A model generated the notes under the pieces. The model was not told the origin of the DNA. It ran no database searches and worked only from the letters and a program-made list of their open reading frames with translations. DNA of 64,000 bases from Nemania diffusa (Eukaryota > Ascomycota > Sordariomycetes > Xylariales > Xylariaceae): NCBI GenBank assembly GCA_038501195.1, contig JBBPUQ010000011.1, forward strand, positions 1,178,001-1,242,000, read 5' to 3'. A program made the position numbers and the translations under genes. Shown one piece after another: positions 12,216 to 24,804 of the stretch. Positions within the stretch are counted from its first letter, which is position 1; each line of letters begins with the position of its first letter.

Positions 12216-15200
12216 TAGGAAGTGCTTTACATCGATCCAGCCCGTAGCTTATGAAGAAAAAGGCCAGGATAGTTAAATGTTGTTCATCAAGTTAGGTCTA
12301 ACAACATCATCGATCTGCCCGTCTATCTAAATCGAGATTCAGAACGGGATCCAGCCGTAACACCAACACGGGATAAGGATAATAAGTAGTATTTCGAGAA
12401 AAGATGATCACATAACGTGTAGGTCATTCAAGGTTTATGCCATCAATGGCACGTGCAGTCGATCAATAGCCAAGAGATTCGCTTAACAATATCTTCAGCA
12501 TGAGAGGAGGGTGTGCTAGATCACGGAGATATCACACGAATATGTATCCATGGCAGATACCTCGAAAAATAAAATAATTATAAATGAGGGGGGCCCGGCA
12601 CACAGGTTCTGCTCGAGGCTAAGCAAGTGTTGGTCGCGAAGGAAGACGACCTGATAGCTCTCACTTCGGACCCAGATCCCTGGTAGTGTAAATGCTAACT
12701 GGCTGTCAAGACTACAAGAAGCTAATTTAGAGCGAGAATGACTAAGTGCCTGGTAGTCAGTGCGCACTAGGGAAAGGAAACGAGGTGGGTAGTGACGCCG
12801 GAATGATGCTTGGGAAAGCCGAAGACTAGTACAAGCACTTGAGCGAGAACTAAGTAGACTACTCTGTGGTACTGGGAGTTCTTTATGAATGAATGAATAA
12901 AACCATCTGCACAGCACGGACGAGAGACATATTCTCGAGACGCATTGGAAACAGGTTTTTCCATAGTAGGTGCAAAGTCGAAACAACCAATGAACGTGGT
13001 CGATTGGGAATGTAGACGAAAGCAACGGGTGTATACTTGAACAGGGCAAATCTATACTCCGGTGTGAGAATTTGTGCATTGATACGAATCTTGGTATCGT
13101 TTCTAAAGAGGAATAGCCCGCTTGTAATCGTATAGGTAACACTACTATAATACCGTAATATATTATAACCAGGGAGCCCCGAATTTCCTCGTGGTAATGG
13201 AAAGTGTACATACGTACATAAACGGAGACGATAACGTAAGATACACCTAGGTATGCGACTATCATATGAGAGCAAGAAAATAAAATATGAAACTACTAGC
13301 ACTTGTTTAGGGCAGCCCGGCCGGACCTATCCAAGTTGCCGTTTGATCTAATGCCACGATTCTAACGCAAGACGAACAACGCTCTTGTCAAATGCGGCTA
13401 AGTCAATGTGACCTCAATCATACCCCTGGCACCTGTGCGTTAGGGATGCGGGGAAGTGGCTCAACTATACCGACTTGGGGAGTAGTATAATACACTTCAT
13501 ATTTAACAGCTAGCCTACTGTAGATGTAAATGTCAATCTTCGCCTTTATTCCCATTTTTTTACTTTATAAAATCCTCATCTAAGGAGGCTTGTGATCCAA
13601 CAGCAGCTGGAAGTTGCGTGATTGGTACATCTGTTTTAATTAGATGATTAGACTACCTATTCTAGAATAGGTAGTTTCCGTTGCACCGAGCGGCGTACTA
13701 CATGCAGTGTATGCAGCGTGGTATGCAGCTTATTCTTGTGCACGGTCTCTGAGCACCCTAGGTAATTTTAAATACGTACCTGGCCTAGAAGCTCTGTGCC
13801 CGCGCACCATAGCCAGGGCTTATGGCAGAGTGGTAATCCCGAGTTTACGGTTCTGTTGGGTATTAGTCGGTATAGGGAGAACTCACCTGCACTGATGTCC
13901 GGGAACAATATCATCTGCTTAATGAGGAAGTGTATGGAAATTCACTCGATGCCGGAGAAGGCGGTGCCGAACATTCTAGTGCATCGTTATCACTTCGACG
14001 TCGGCACAGAAGCTCCCAGCCAAGCCCCGAGGCTTTCATTAGTGGTTTGACCATCTGTCGTGTCGCAGTGAGATCTTACGTGATGATGCTCACTCTCTTA
14101 CTCTCTCGATGACTTGTCACCCGCCTTCTTTCTCCGTTGAGCAAGTGTTACAGAAAGAAATATATGCACGGCAGCTAGTCCTCGATTTCCGGTACCTCCG
14201 GTGGCGAACAAGAGTCTGTTATGCAGGCATCTCTCACAGCACTCCAGCATGGCTTCGAACGATGCAGCAACACTTTCAGAAACAACGTGGATCAGGCAAA
14301 TTTGCCAAGCTGGATTGTGCGCCGTCAGATCATTCGATCAGGAGAGTCCAAAGGATATATCACATCTCGTTTTTAGAGCATGCGATTCATCTGCTAAATG
14401 TAAAATAAAGAGAAATCATCAAACTTAATCTTTCATGTAAAGCCATCTAAATTGGGGCAATGTATGGTTCCTTGGCTTGGCACTGCACCTCATTAGGAAG
14501 ATCGCACAATGTTCGCATAATACATCCCTCAGATGCGTCACCTCGCCCTTTTTATATATCACTGGCTATTAAGTTTAGATCAGATCTGAGCAAAGCGCTG
14601 CGCTTGGCAATACCACACATTTATATGATGTAGATAATGTCGTGTTATCGAAACTTGCGCGGCTTGCAGCACTTCTATATAGACACCACGTGCCAGAAAC
14701 GTGTTGCACAACAGAATGACATAAGCCAACTATTCAACGTCTACGCAGTAAGTACTCGATGAGTCTATAAAATGCGAGCTCTTACATCTGATGTAAGAGA
14801 ACGTCAGCGTGCCGCGAATCTGATAGAATGCGCTGAGGCGGGCCGCGTAACTCATCTGGCTTCATGCACCCGCCCGCCTGATTACCAGTCGATCACCCGA
14901 TATACGCACCGACACCCTTCCTCATTTAGTCGGATATAGCTTGGATATAAAGGACAAGCACCTCTATAAGTAGGATATGGTATCTTTCGGACCTTTTTAT
15001 CACGCAAGAGAATAATTATGGCACAATCATTTCCCATATTTCTGGTGGCCCCAAAAGCGTTAGTATCTACAAACAGTTAAGCATCGAGTATGGTACCACA
15101 GGCGATGAGTTGGGGACGCCAGATTAACTATCTGTTACAGTACAAGAAGAATGAAATCAAACAAGCGTAAGAATGGCGAAAGGTAGTTTGAATGATAGGC

Positions 15201-16180
15201 TAATAGCCAAAAAGCTGTTAATAGAGAGTAGCATCTTGAGACCAACAAGCACGAAGTAGCTAGATAATATAAAATCAATCTAACTATCGAGTAGGGGGGC
15301 ATTGTCAGTATACTTCCCGGAACTTTTTCTCTCCAATAATAACCTCAATTCAGCTTGCCAAGACTCATTCCCTACCGCCACATGATATATATCGTGCAAT
15401 TGAAGCGAGGGGTAACGCAGCTGACACGTAAAGACCTAAGACCTCTAGTCTTACAGTCCTATTAATTACTTCATTACAACGCCAATCATGGTAAGTAATA
15501 AGGAGATAAGCGAGTCCAGTCAGATTTAGACAACAGTGAACCAGGGTTCAAAGAATAGCAAAGTCAAGGCTTGGACGCTTAGCTCTTCATCCATTCCTAT
15601 TACCTGGAGGCGGATCATTTTTGGATCGTTACCGGTTTGTGACTGGGCCAGGACAATTGTGGCTGTCCAATAGCAATCAAGCACATTGCCAAAATCGGAA
15701 GTCAACTTTGCATACCGCCGAATGATAAAGTCAGAGCAGGAAAAAAAAAAAAGAAATGCATTTGCCAGTAAACTTTCTATATTCTATTACTTATGTACTA
15801 TGACAGGCTTACTCCTTTATATACGCCCCAAAATCGCACGTAGAAGCGTTATACACCAGGAAATACCCCCGTGAAGTTACGTTGAGGTCGCATTGAATCC
15901 TTGTACAACTAACTATATGGTTGTGCCATGATTGCCATTGTGCTTTTCATGGCTATTGTATTTTCACACAATACATCTTTTATTTGCTCGTTTAAACTCA
16001 GACCACCCTATTCTCACCCCTCGTGTAATTTACATAGATGTGAAGAAAAGTGGTGCATAGACTAAAATGCCCTAAGACACCGTAGCGCAGGATTTAACCC
16101 ACCTTTTCCCCACGCCACAGACCTTTTCAAAACCCTTTAGTTTTAATATTTTATACAGCTCGACTTCTTCAACCAATCAC
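12216..16180. other. Gene-poor spacer of about 4 kb
   Basis: Two overlapping minus-strand open frames at 12516-13302 (up to 249 codons) have no recognisable domain, repetitive Ser/Arg/Tyr composition and no supporting intron structure, so I treat them as chance. Overlapping plus-strand frames at 13707-14428 (60-99 codons) likewise show nothing I recognise. The rest is A+T-rich. Immediately upstream of the tRNA at 16181 there is no clear gene. Confidence 0.4.
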
Positions 16181-16283
16181 GGCCTCGTGGCCCAATGGCA
16201 AGGCGTCTGACTACGAGAGAGATTCAGTAATGACATCTGTCACAGAAATCAGGAGATTCTGGGTTCGACCCCCAGCGAGGTCA
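16181..16283 (+). tRNA. tRNA-Arg(ACG) with 31 nt intron
   Basis: The acceptor stem GGCCTCG (16181-16187) pairs with CGAGGTC (16276-16282), with one G-T pair, followed by discriminator A. The anticodon stem TCTGA pairs with TCAGG. The loop reads C-T-A-C-G-A, then an intron at 16217-16247 in the canonical position after base 37, then A38; the anticodon is ACG (Arg, CGN). The T arm is CTGGG TTCGACC CCCAG. A run of eight T at 16326-16333 downstream is a plausible Pol III stop. Confidence 0.85.
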
Positions 16284-16325
16284 ACGTGATGACATCCAGC
16301 AGATAGGTAACTGTCTGTCTGGTTG

Positions 16326-16333
16326 TTTTTTTT
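16326..16333 (+). terminator. Probable Pol III terminator of tRNA-Arg
   Basis: A run of eight T residues on the coding strand lies 43 nt after the end of the tRNA-Arg gene, and no shorter T4 run lies between. Pol III stops at T runs of this kind in fungi. The assignment rests only on position and composition. Confidence 0.45.
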
Positions 16334-16470
16334 GGTGTCTCTTTTAATATAATTTCTTTTGCTCTGATTCTGCTTCTACGTTCGGTTTAAGATGTGAACA
16401 AGTTTTCAGGAATGCATCCTAGGGGGCTGTCAAGCAAGTGGTAAATATTTCTGGGTGCCAGACAAGAATT

Positions 16471-16758
16471 CTAGTATATTGAAACGAAGTATGTAACACA
16501 CACTACGCACTCTAGAGGACTGACCACGGTCATGTAGATCACTTCTAGAGATTTGAGGCTTAGAAGAATGGTAAATAAGTGACGCAAATATATATTCGGG
16601 TGTAGCGGACCCCCGAAGGGGGCCGCGTGAGAGGCGTGCCAACTATCTCTAACTCGCATGGGCTAACTATCTTAAATAAAAGAAAAGAAAAACTAAGTCT
16701 TGATGACCTAATCAACCTAACCCCCATGTGGTCAGGTTACCCACACCGTCTCAATATC
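16471..16758 (-). repeat. Dispersed repeat of about 290 bp, copy B
   Basis: This is the inverted partner of 6900-7191. The two match end to end; differences are mainly C/T and G/A transitions, compatible with mild RIP or simple decay. No target-site duplication was found, so the element class is open. Confidence 0.7.
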
Positions 16759-18403
16759 TAGATACTCTCTCTCCTATATTCTTCTAGCAACAAACATAAT
16801 TATCCTGTACAGTGCTCTAGTTCTACCAACTTTTAACGTGCTGTAAACACGTTGTACTTGAAAGCCGACGTGATTAGTAATGATAGGGCAGTATTTAAAT
16901 AGAGGCTTGACGAGACTCGCGAACCTATCCGTAACATGATTCTTGCCTTGGTAAATTCAAAGAGACGACTATGCCTTTCTTCCTTACATCTTTCTAGCTG
17001 AATGACCAATCCACTACCTAATTTCCTCGTTTATTGGTTTAACTCGAGTTCTCAGGTTTCAGTTCAGTAAAGGAGCTCTTATTCTCTCTCGCTGGCTAGC
17101 TCTTGATCCACGTTTGCGCTAAGTAGCAAAAAAAGCTATGATATACATGTAAACTAGACATCGCTAACTCAGGTCAATGTTAACAAACAGCCGATCTATT
17201 CCCAACCTCGTTTAGCCTAGCCAGCTAGCGTAAAGGATCAAAAATAAAATAAAATAAAACGTACAACACCGAGGATTCGCTGGTCGTCACCGACCCAACT
17301 ACTAATTCGGCGCTCACCAGCTTATCTATGGGAGAGCGGACGGGATCCCGAGTTCTCTGGTGGCTGTGGTCGTACGTGCTAGAACAGATCATTGCTAGAG
17401 TCTATATAGATACCCAATGTATCGAAGTAGGTAGTGGTTGAGGATCGCTGATAGGCATAGGCCACAACCGGGAAACGCGTGGGCCAGACAACTAAGCTAC
17501 AAGATGAAGATGAAACATCTACATATCGTGATGCCTGAGGCTAGGGAAGATATTGACTTTCTACCTCCTTAACATACATGCATAAATCCTCACTTGCTTA
17601 TAAACAGGGGCTCGGGATCTAGCATCAAGGCGCAGCAGATCGTTTGATAAAGCAATTAAGTTAAAGTCTTCACAAGCGGGTTCGCTAGCAAGGAGTGATA
17701 CCCTGCAGAGATAAGACTAGGATGAGGGTGAGGAATATATATATAGGCCGTCATATATACGTATACGGTATCATACAAGAAAATAGTCAAGCGCCTGTTA
17801 TGAGATAGAGTAACGTACAACAAGATGGGAACAGCATAGAATATTCGCTCTGGCCCTGGACCACACACATTCAAAACATAAGACCTCCATGATATTATGA
17901 GACACTCGCGCCCCTCGCTGCGATGTATGCTAATCAACCTATGTAGACAAGGCAGCGCGTGAAAATGCAACAAGGAGATAGTACAGAGACATCAGATGAT
18001 GAAAAATTACATAAGAGCGACGAGCAAGGCCAAGCACCATGATACGACAGCTGAGGGCACCAGCAGAAGTATTAAAATGCTCAAATTGATAGTCTGATGG
18101 AAGTTCATCCAATGCTTGTTTCCAGAATAAATGCGAAATAATAATGAAATATGAGGGTAGAACTTCTCATAGGATACTCAAGAGCTCCATGTATCCTCTC
18201 GAGCTTTTCTTCGCTTCCGTTGCATGTGTAATCGTCGATGGAACAACACCTACACAATACCCCATACACTATGCTATACAATCTGCATCTTGGGGCTGCC
18301 TCCGACAGGGGTGAGCAACGTATTACCTGAAGCGAGATCAGTAATAGAGAAGTATCTCGGGTACTCTCACGATGCTAGCTTGAATTAGTAGCATAGGACG
18401 CCT
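16759..18403. other. Intergenic, 3' flank of glycogenin
   Basis: A+T-rich spacer with no recognisable gene. The longest open frame (17656-17973, minus, 105 codons) has no domain and unremarkable composition. Confidence 0.45.
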
Positions 18404-18738
18404 TCAGTCCAAAGTCGATCCTTCATTGGGAGAAACTAGCGCGTCTGATACGGCCTTTTCTGTAAGCAAGGGAATTGATGGAGGTGTCATCTCCAAATCT
18501 GCCGTGAGACTAAGCACAGAGTTTGAGTTTACACTCCCTTTTACCGGTTGTGGGCTCAATACTTGGGCAGAGTGGGCTACAAAAGTTGGTGATACCAACT
18601 TCTCAGAACCAAAAGGCAAACGCCTCGGCGGCAGATTGCTACTGTCTTGGTCACCGCCGCCGAGCTTTTTTAAGAGTTCTTCGCTCTGTTGTTTAGCCAA
18701 CTTTTGAAGTTGTGCCTTAGGATCCTTGTGGCAGGACG
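18404..18738 (-). pseudogene. Out-of-frame C-terminal tail of glycogenin
   Basis: This reading frame, shifted by one base from the upstream glycogenin frame, encodes CHKDPKAQLQKLAKQQSE, then LPFGSEK and VLSPQPVKG, matching the usual fungal glycogenin C-terminus in order. It therefore looks like the real end of the gene, disconnected by a single-base loss near 18743-18752 (the AAATT of the coding strand). A +1 base there would reconnect it through to the stop at 18404. It could be a true mutation or a sequence error. Confidence 0.65.
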
Positions 18739-21156
18739 TTAGCGAATTTCGCAGGGACAATCAGCACGCGTCCACCATCGTCCATGCAGACATACCCAAT
18801 CGCCCTGACCAGGGACACCCACTGCAGAAGGCAGCAGCGGGTTATTGTTGCCTTCGCCGACGTTTGGGCCTCCACCCCAAAAGTTTGGTCGGTGAATGGG
18901 TGCGGGAGTAACAGGCAGGCTGGGCCGCTCAATCTCACTTGGGAAGTCGGTCACCTTACTCCCTCGCCGTCGCCATGTGACATCTATGCCTTCGCTGGGA
19001 CTTGGCAAATTGATTACTCCAGGGGATTTAAGACTCTTAGACTTTCGGCGCTTCTGCATGGAGTCGACATAGCGTTCGATCTCTTCCATCCCATCCCATG
19101 CATTAGTCCGCGAGTACGAAGTCCATGGATCCGCGGCGGTGATTTGGATAGTTGGAGTGGTAGGCGTCACGGGTTGGCTCCCTGGTTCCACCGTAGAAGC
19201 TTCTGCTACAGAGGACTCAGCTGATGCTTGCGATTCAAGCTCAGGCCTCGGCCCTTCAGCAGATACGTCCACACCGTGGGTCTCTGACTGATGGGCGAAT
19301 ATAGGCTTCTCCTCGACAAATACACGAGACGGTTTAGGACGGTTGGCCTCCCAGGGAAAGATAGGCTTTGGCGGCTCTGAGGGAGCAGCTGGGGCTTCTT
19401 TCGGAACCTCGTACCACATGTCTTTCGGAGGACTAGGATACTCCTGAGGAGCGATAAAGGGGGTCACATTTTTCGACATCTCATATGTTATAGCGGGGAA
19501 ATTCATGGCTTCCGGCTTCGATTCAGCTGGAGGCGGATGTCTATCATGATGTTAGCGGCTAATACGTCAAGTTTAATAGATAGGACAAAAAAAACCTTTG
19601 AGCATCCCAGTTCGACATAGGGGGCTGGAACGGTGGAGGATCCTGCTGTGGCTCAGGAGGGGGGTGTACAGCCAGCCCCTGAGCTTGAATCTGCTCTTGG
19701 CCAGTTTCAGCTTGAGTGTCCTTATAATTGCTTAAAGACGGAACTACATCGCTAGAAACAAAACTAGAGGGCTCAGGTGGCTGTGTGTTGGCTTTAGACA
19801 AGGGTTCTTGGTGGTCTTGAACGTCATGATGTTGGAGTTGCTCGCTGCGTATTACAGTAGTGGAAGTGTTATGGTGATGGGTTGTCTGGTGATCAGGCTG
19901 ATGGGGTTGTACTTGATACGGAGTCGCTGGAGGTACTTGATATGGAGTCGCTGGAGTATGACTATGATGCTCGTTGCCATGATGTGGATCGCTATACTGC
20001 TTACTGAATGGCTCTATATGCGAGCTTTTTGGCTGGTATTCTCCCTTGGTTAAATATTGCACAAATTCAGGGACCGGCTTGCTAGCTGTTGCTGTACTAG
20101 CAGAGTGCGTAGATGCTACAGGCGGGTGTTGCGGTGCCTTGAAAAGAGTAAGTAGAGTTTCCAATCTATTGCTACGGTGCCGAAAAGGTGACTTACAGCG
20201 GCCCGGTAGTGTCGATCGTAGACTGCCCACCATCTGCCTGTCATCTCGTCGAATGGGGAGCTTCCGATGCTCGCATGCCGTCCCTGGAACCACGGCTTGT
20301 CCGAGCCAATGAAATGCACCATGTTGATGCTCGACTGGAAGTGACGATAGGCCGGTATGTACTGATAATGAGCAGAGGGAGTGACATTGTAGGCGAAGCT
20401 TATACGATTATAGTTGTTGCGAAAATGGGTATTTATAAGGCCCTGGTCGGCTCCATCGAACGATATTCCCCTCTCGGCCATAGCCATCATGGCATAATAG
20501 TCGCCCATGTTCGGGGTCAGAACCATCACGCCTGTGTTGAACAGATCAGGCCATCCGATGTCGGGGGCAGCCGAGAAGGGGTGTGCGATGTTGAAGAGCT
20601 CGTCGGGGGCTCGGTACGCGACGACATCGGCGTCTATGTAGACGATCTTGCGAAACTGGGTTTGGCTCCAGAGGTTGACCTTGGTAAAGGCAGAGTGTAG
20701 GTCGGTTCGGTTCATTAGTTGCAGATTAGCTGGCTGGGCGTTGCGAATTCGAGGTACGGGAATGACATGATCGTAGATAGACTAGCCAACCGCGTCAGCG
20801 CACCACTTCAACTACTGGTTCTCTTCCATAATCTTGATGAGCTCACCTTGAGCTGAGTGATAGCCTCGGCAGATACGCTGTCGAGGGTGACTAATGCGGC
20901 CAGCTTCTTCGTCGTACCGGCATCGCGCAGTGAATGCGCCAGGACCAGCGCGCCTTGATACGCGACGTCAGGAGTTGTTATACACAAAATCGGTCAATGG
21001 AAGCAGGAGATCATACCAGGCAAGTATGTGTCTGTCAATAGTAGCTAGTAGTGCGAGTAGTTAGAGAGATGTTGGCGCGGAAAGGCAGTAGTAAGGTGGT
21101 AGTGAATGACGAACTGTAGCATACACATCTTCTCCCCCTCCACCCTGCACAGCCAT
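18739..21156 (-). CDS. Glycogenin glucosyltransferase, C-terminus frameshifted
   Basis: Six exons: 21156-21115, 21044-21017, 20953-20847, 20781-20197, 20137-19596 and 19540-18739, joining in frame to about 701 residues. Glycogenin primes glycogen synthesis by self-glucosylation from UDP-glucose (GT8 family). Visible signatures are the N-terminal VYATLLLTDTYLPGALVLAH (rebuilt over two introns), the metal-binding DxD in YIDADVVAYRAPDELF, GWPDLFNTGVMVLTP, and the DGADQGLIN and HFIGSDKPW segments. The long tail is Pro/His-rich, then carries KPIFPWEANRPKPSRVF, typical of fungal glycogenins, and NAWDGMEEIERYV, which resembles the glycogen-synthase-binding motif. Intron 1 uses an unusual GTTCGT donor with a CTAAC branch. 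The frame stops at 18739 right after CPCEIR, where homologues continue; the continuation lies in another frame at 18404-18738. Confidence 0.9.
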
Positions 21157-21584
21157 TGCGCGTGCGAGGGATGTTGGCGAGCTATGCGAGATGGCCAAGG
21201 ACGACGTGGATTTGATAGATATAGGGCAAGACAGGGCGAGAGCGGCGATGCGGTAGTAATAGGCGCATATAGTTACAATTGACTACACGGAGAGCCGGAT
21301 ACCGAGAAAGAAACTAATGCTATAGCTCGATAATAATTGCGTAGGTAGGTAGGGGAGCTGTCTACCTAGTTGGTATATTACAATGGTATATCGATTCGGA
21401 ATGGCCGCGGTGGAAAGAAGCCCGGGAGAGACAGGTCACAACGGCGAAACGGGATTAAAAGGGCAAGAGGGGAAAGGGAAAGTGCTCGTGGTGGCGTGGT
21501 GGGGAGCAACTCGTTAATTACAGTGCCCATGTTGATTCAAAGCTGGCGATGTTGATATTTTGTCCCACTTCATATGCAGAACTA
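21157..21584. other. Glycogenin 5' flank
   Basis: This is the upstream region of the minus-strand glycogenin gene, purine-rich around 21390-21500. No specific promoter element was identified. It ends at the TA (21583-21584) used as the insertion target of the transposon. Confidence 0.4.
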
Positions 21585-21698
21585 CAGCTTTCTGCCCGGT
21601 AAAATGTTAGCGGGAGTACTTTACTAGGGGGTCAACCACGGTTTAGAAGATTTCCCCTGTAAGTATATATACTGTAAAATTTGTATATAAAAGTACTT
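21585..21698 (+). repeat. Left terminal inverted repeat
   Basis: This 114 bp repeat is complementary to 24805-24918 with three transitions. It retains normal base composition for its first 80 bases, in contrast to the A+T-saturated interior. Confidence 0.9.
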
Positions 21699-22447
21699 AG
21701 CTGAAAAAAATCTTACAAATATAATTTTATAGCTTTATAATTAGTAAATTAGTAAAATAGCTGATTATAAAAGAGTGTAAAAAAGTAATAAAGTAGTTTT
21801 TTGATTTTTTTTTCTTTGATTTTTTACTTGTATTTTCAACTATTTTAAATTGTTAAAAAAATATTACTAAAACTTAAATTCTAAGTAATATAACTTTTAA
21901 AGTAGTACTAAAAATGAATTTGTATAGTTATTTCAACTGCTTTATAATATTTCTACAGTTTTTTTTTATAAAGTATTAATTGCTATATTTTATATTTGTG
22001 CTTTAATTTATAAAGTATTAACTGCTATATTTTATATTTAAGCTTTAATTTATAGCGTTTTAACTGCTATATTTTTTTTTAAAATTTTAATTTATAATGT
22101 TTTAGCTATAACTATTGTTTTTTTTTTATAACTATTTGTGTAGCTTATTTTTAACTTTTAATAACAACTTTTTTAACTTTTTTTATTGCTTTTTTTTGAA
22201 TTAATAATTTAATTTTAACTATTAATTTAATTATTTATTAATTTGTAAAAACTTATATTTTAAGCTATATTTAATTATTTAGCTTTTAATTTTTATAATT
22301 TAGTTAAAATTTCTAAGCTATTAATCAATTTAAAAACTTTTATATAAGTTTATACTTTTACATATAATCAAAAAGTCGAAATTAAAACTTTATAAAATAT
22401 TACTAGTTAAATTTATAAAAAGATTATATAAAAATAAAGTTTTTATT

Positions 22448-22690
22448 AGGATTGCCAAGGGCACAGGGCTATAAATTGAGGTCTAGAATCGTATATGTAT
22501 TAGGAGAGTAGGTGGGGGACCTGGCGAAGCCAGGGTCCTTGGCTATATAGGTTGGTGGGCTAGGTGTACAGGCTAGTCAGGTGACTGCAGGTGACTGCAG
22601 GTCAGGTGACCTGTTGGGTGACCAACAGGTCTACAGGTCTACTGACCTACAGGTCAAGTAACCAACAGACCCCCTTGGGTCCTGTATCAG
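22448..22690. repeat. GC-richer island inside the decayed transposon
   Basis: About 240 bp of balanced composition sits inside sequence that is nearly all A+T. It holds short tandem and inverted words (CAGGTGACTG twice in tandem, CAGGTC/GACCTG several times) and the hairpin GGACCTGGC-GAA-GCCAGGGTCC near 22519-22540. No target duplication or terminal repeats could be fixed. It may be a later nested insertion or a short repeat that RIP did not reach. Confidence 0.5.
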
Positions 22691-24804
22691 TTTTATAGTT
22701 TATTAAGTTTAATAAACTTGCAGTTATTTTATTATATTTTTAAAACAAGTTAAAAAATTTATAATTAATATATTTTATTGTTAAATTTTAAAACGTTAAC
22801 TTAATAATAACTGTAAAAATTATAAAATATTTTAGTTTTTTATTTTTTTTTTAGTTTTTAAATTTTAATTTTTTAATAATAAAGTTATTTATATAGCTAT
22901 ATATACTTTAAGCTATATTAAAAAAATTTGTTAGTTTTAAATTAAATTTATTGCTATTTATAAATAAAACTGCTTTCGCTTTATTTATAAAACTTTAATT
23001 AAATAGTTTAATAAAAAAAACTAGTTATAAATCGATTTTATTACTTTTTTAAACAAATGCTAAGTTTATATAAAGTTTATATAAAAAACTTAAATTATTT
23101 TTTATATTAATAAAAATTTTTATAACTACGATTTTATATATAAAAAGTTAATAAGTTAAATAATTTAAAAAATAATTTAAAATAATATAAAAAGATTTTT
23201 TTATATCTAGCTTAAAAAACAAAAAAGAATCAATATAAAAAAATACAATATAAAAATTATTCTTTTAGTTAATAAATTTGTTTATATAAAACTAAAGTTA
23301 ATATTTTAATAAAATAATACTTTTTTTTATAAAGCAAAATTAACTAAAAAAACTATTACTAAATATAAAATTTAAATAATTAAATAGTTTGTTTATAGCT
23401 TTAATATTTTATTTATTAAAAATATATAGTTTTAAATAAAAAACTATTTATATAATAAATATAATTTTTAAAGCTTTAAAAAGTTTAAATTATATATTGC
23501 TATTAAAAAAGTTTAATAAGTAATATTTAAAAATTATTTAAAAAAGTTAGTAAAAAAAATGCTAAAAAAGCTATAAAAAATAATTGCTTGTCAAAAAATT
23601 TTTTTAAATCGATAAAATCAATAAAATTAAACTTTTAAATCAATAAAATTATAAAACAACTTTTTAAATCAATAAAATTAATAAAATCAAGCTTTTAAAT
23701 CAATAAAATTGTAAAGCAACTTTTTAGATTAATAAAAACAGCTTTTTTTATTTATTTAATTTTATAACAAGTTATTTTTTTAAAAAAAGTTAAAATATTG
23801 CTAAAAAACTAGCTTTATATTATAATATATTTTTTATATAAAATAAATAATGTAAATATTTTTTAAACAATTTTAATTTAGCTAATTTAATATTTTTTTA
23901 AAAGCAATATTTATATAGTTATTTTATTAATAAATAGTTTATTTTTTAACAGCAATAAAATTAATAAAAAAACAGTTTTTTATATAAAATTATATTATAA
24001 AAAGCTTAAAAAAAAATATATAAATCATTTATTATAGCTACTATATTTGTTTTTTTTATTAGTTGCTTTAGCTTTTTAATTTATTGTTAATATTTTATTA
24101 TTAATTGTAGCTTTTTTATTAAAAAAGCTTTTATTTTAGCTTTTTATTAAAAAAAAAAATAACTTTTATAAATATTTTATAAATTTATAGCTATTATTTT
24201 AGATTTAATATTATATATTTTTTAAAAATAAATTATATAAGCGTTGCTTTTTTTAAAAGTAATATTTAGCAGTTTAAATATATTTATATAAAACTTTATT
24301 AGCTAAAAAAATAAAAAAAATTAAAATTATATATAAATAAATAATATTATAAAAAATATAAAAAATATAGTAAAATTTATTATAACTGTTATATTAAAAC
24401 TTTATTAATATTGTTTTATTAGTTAAAACATTGTTTTTTTATACAATTGCTTTATAAAAATAATATAAAACATAATAAAGTGTAGCTAGTAATATAATGT
24501 TAGTAAATTAGTTAAAATAAATATAATAAGTCTATTTTTAGTAATTTTAAGTTTTTAAATAAACTAATTATAACGTTTAAAAATAGTATAAAATTAAAAA
24601 ATTGTAATAATTAATACAGTAATAAATATAAAATGTAATAATAAATATAAATTTAAGCTATAAGTTATAAATAAAGTATAAATTTAAAAAAAAAAAAAGT
24701 TAAAAAAATAAGTTAAAAATTGGAAATATAAGTCGTAAATATAAGCTACAGAAAAAAAAAAGAGTTAGTAGCTAAAACAGGAAGTAAAATTAGATTTTTT
24801 AATC

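Noticed and set aside
12516..13302. Two long overlapping minus-strand open frames (249 and 139 codons)
   Set aside because: No recognisable domain, odd Ser/Tyr/Arg-rich composition, no supporting exon structure, and two frames equally open in the same DNA.
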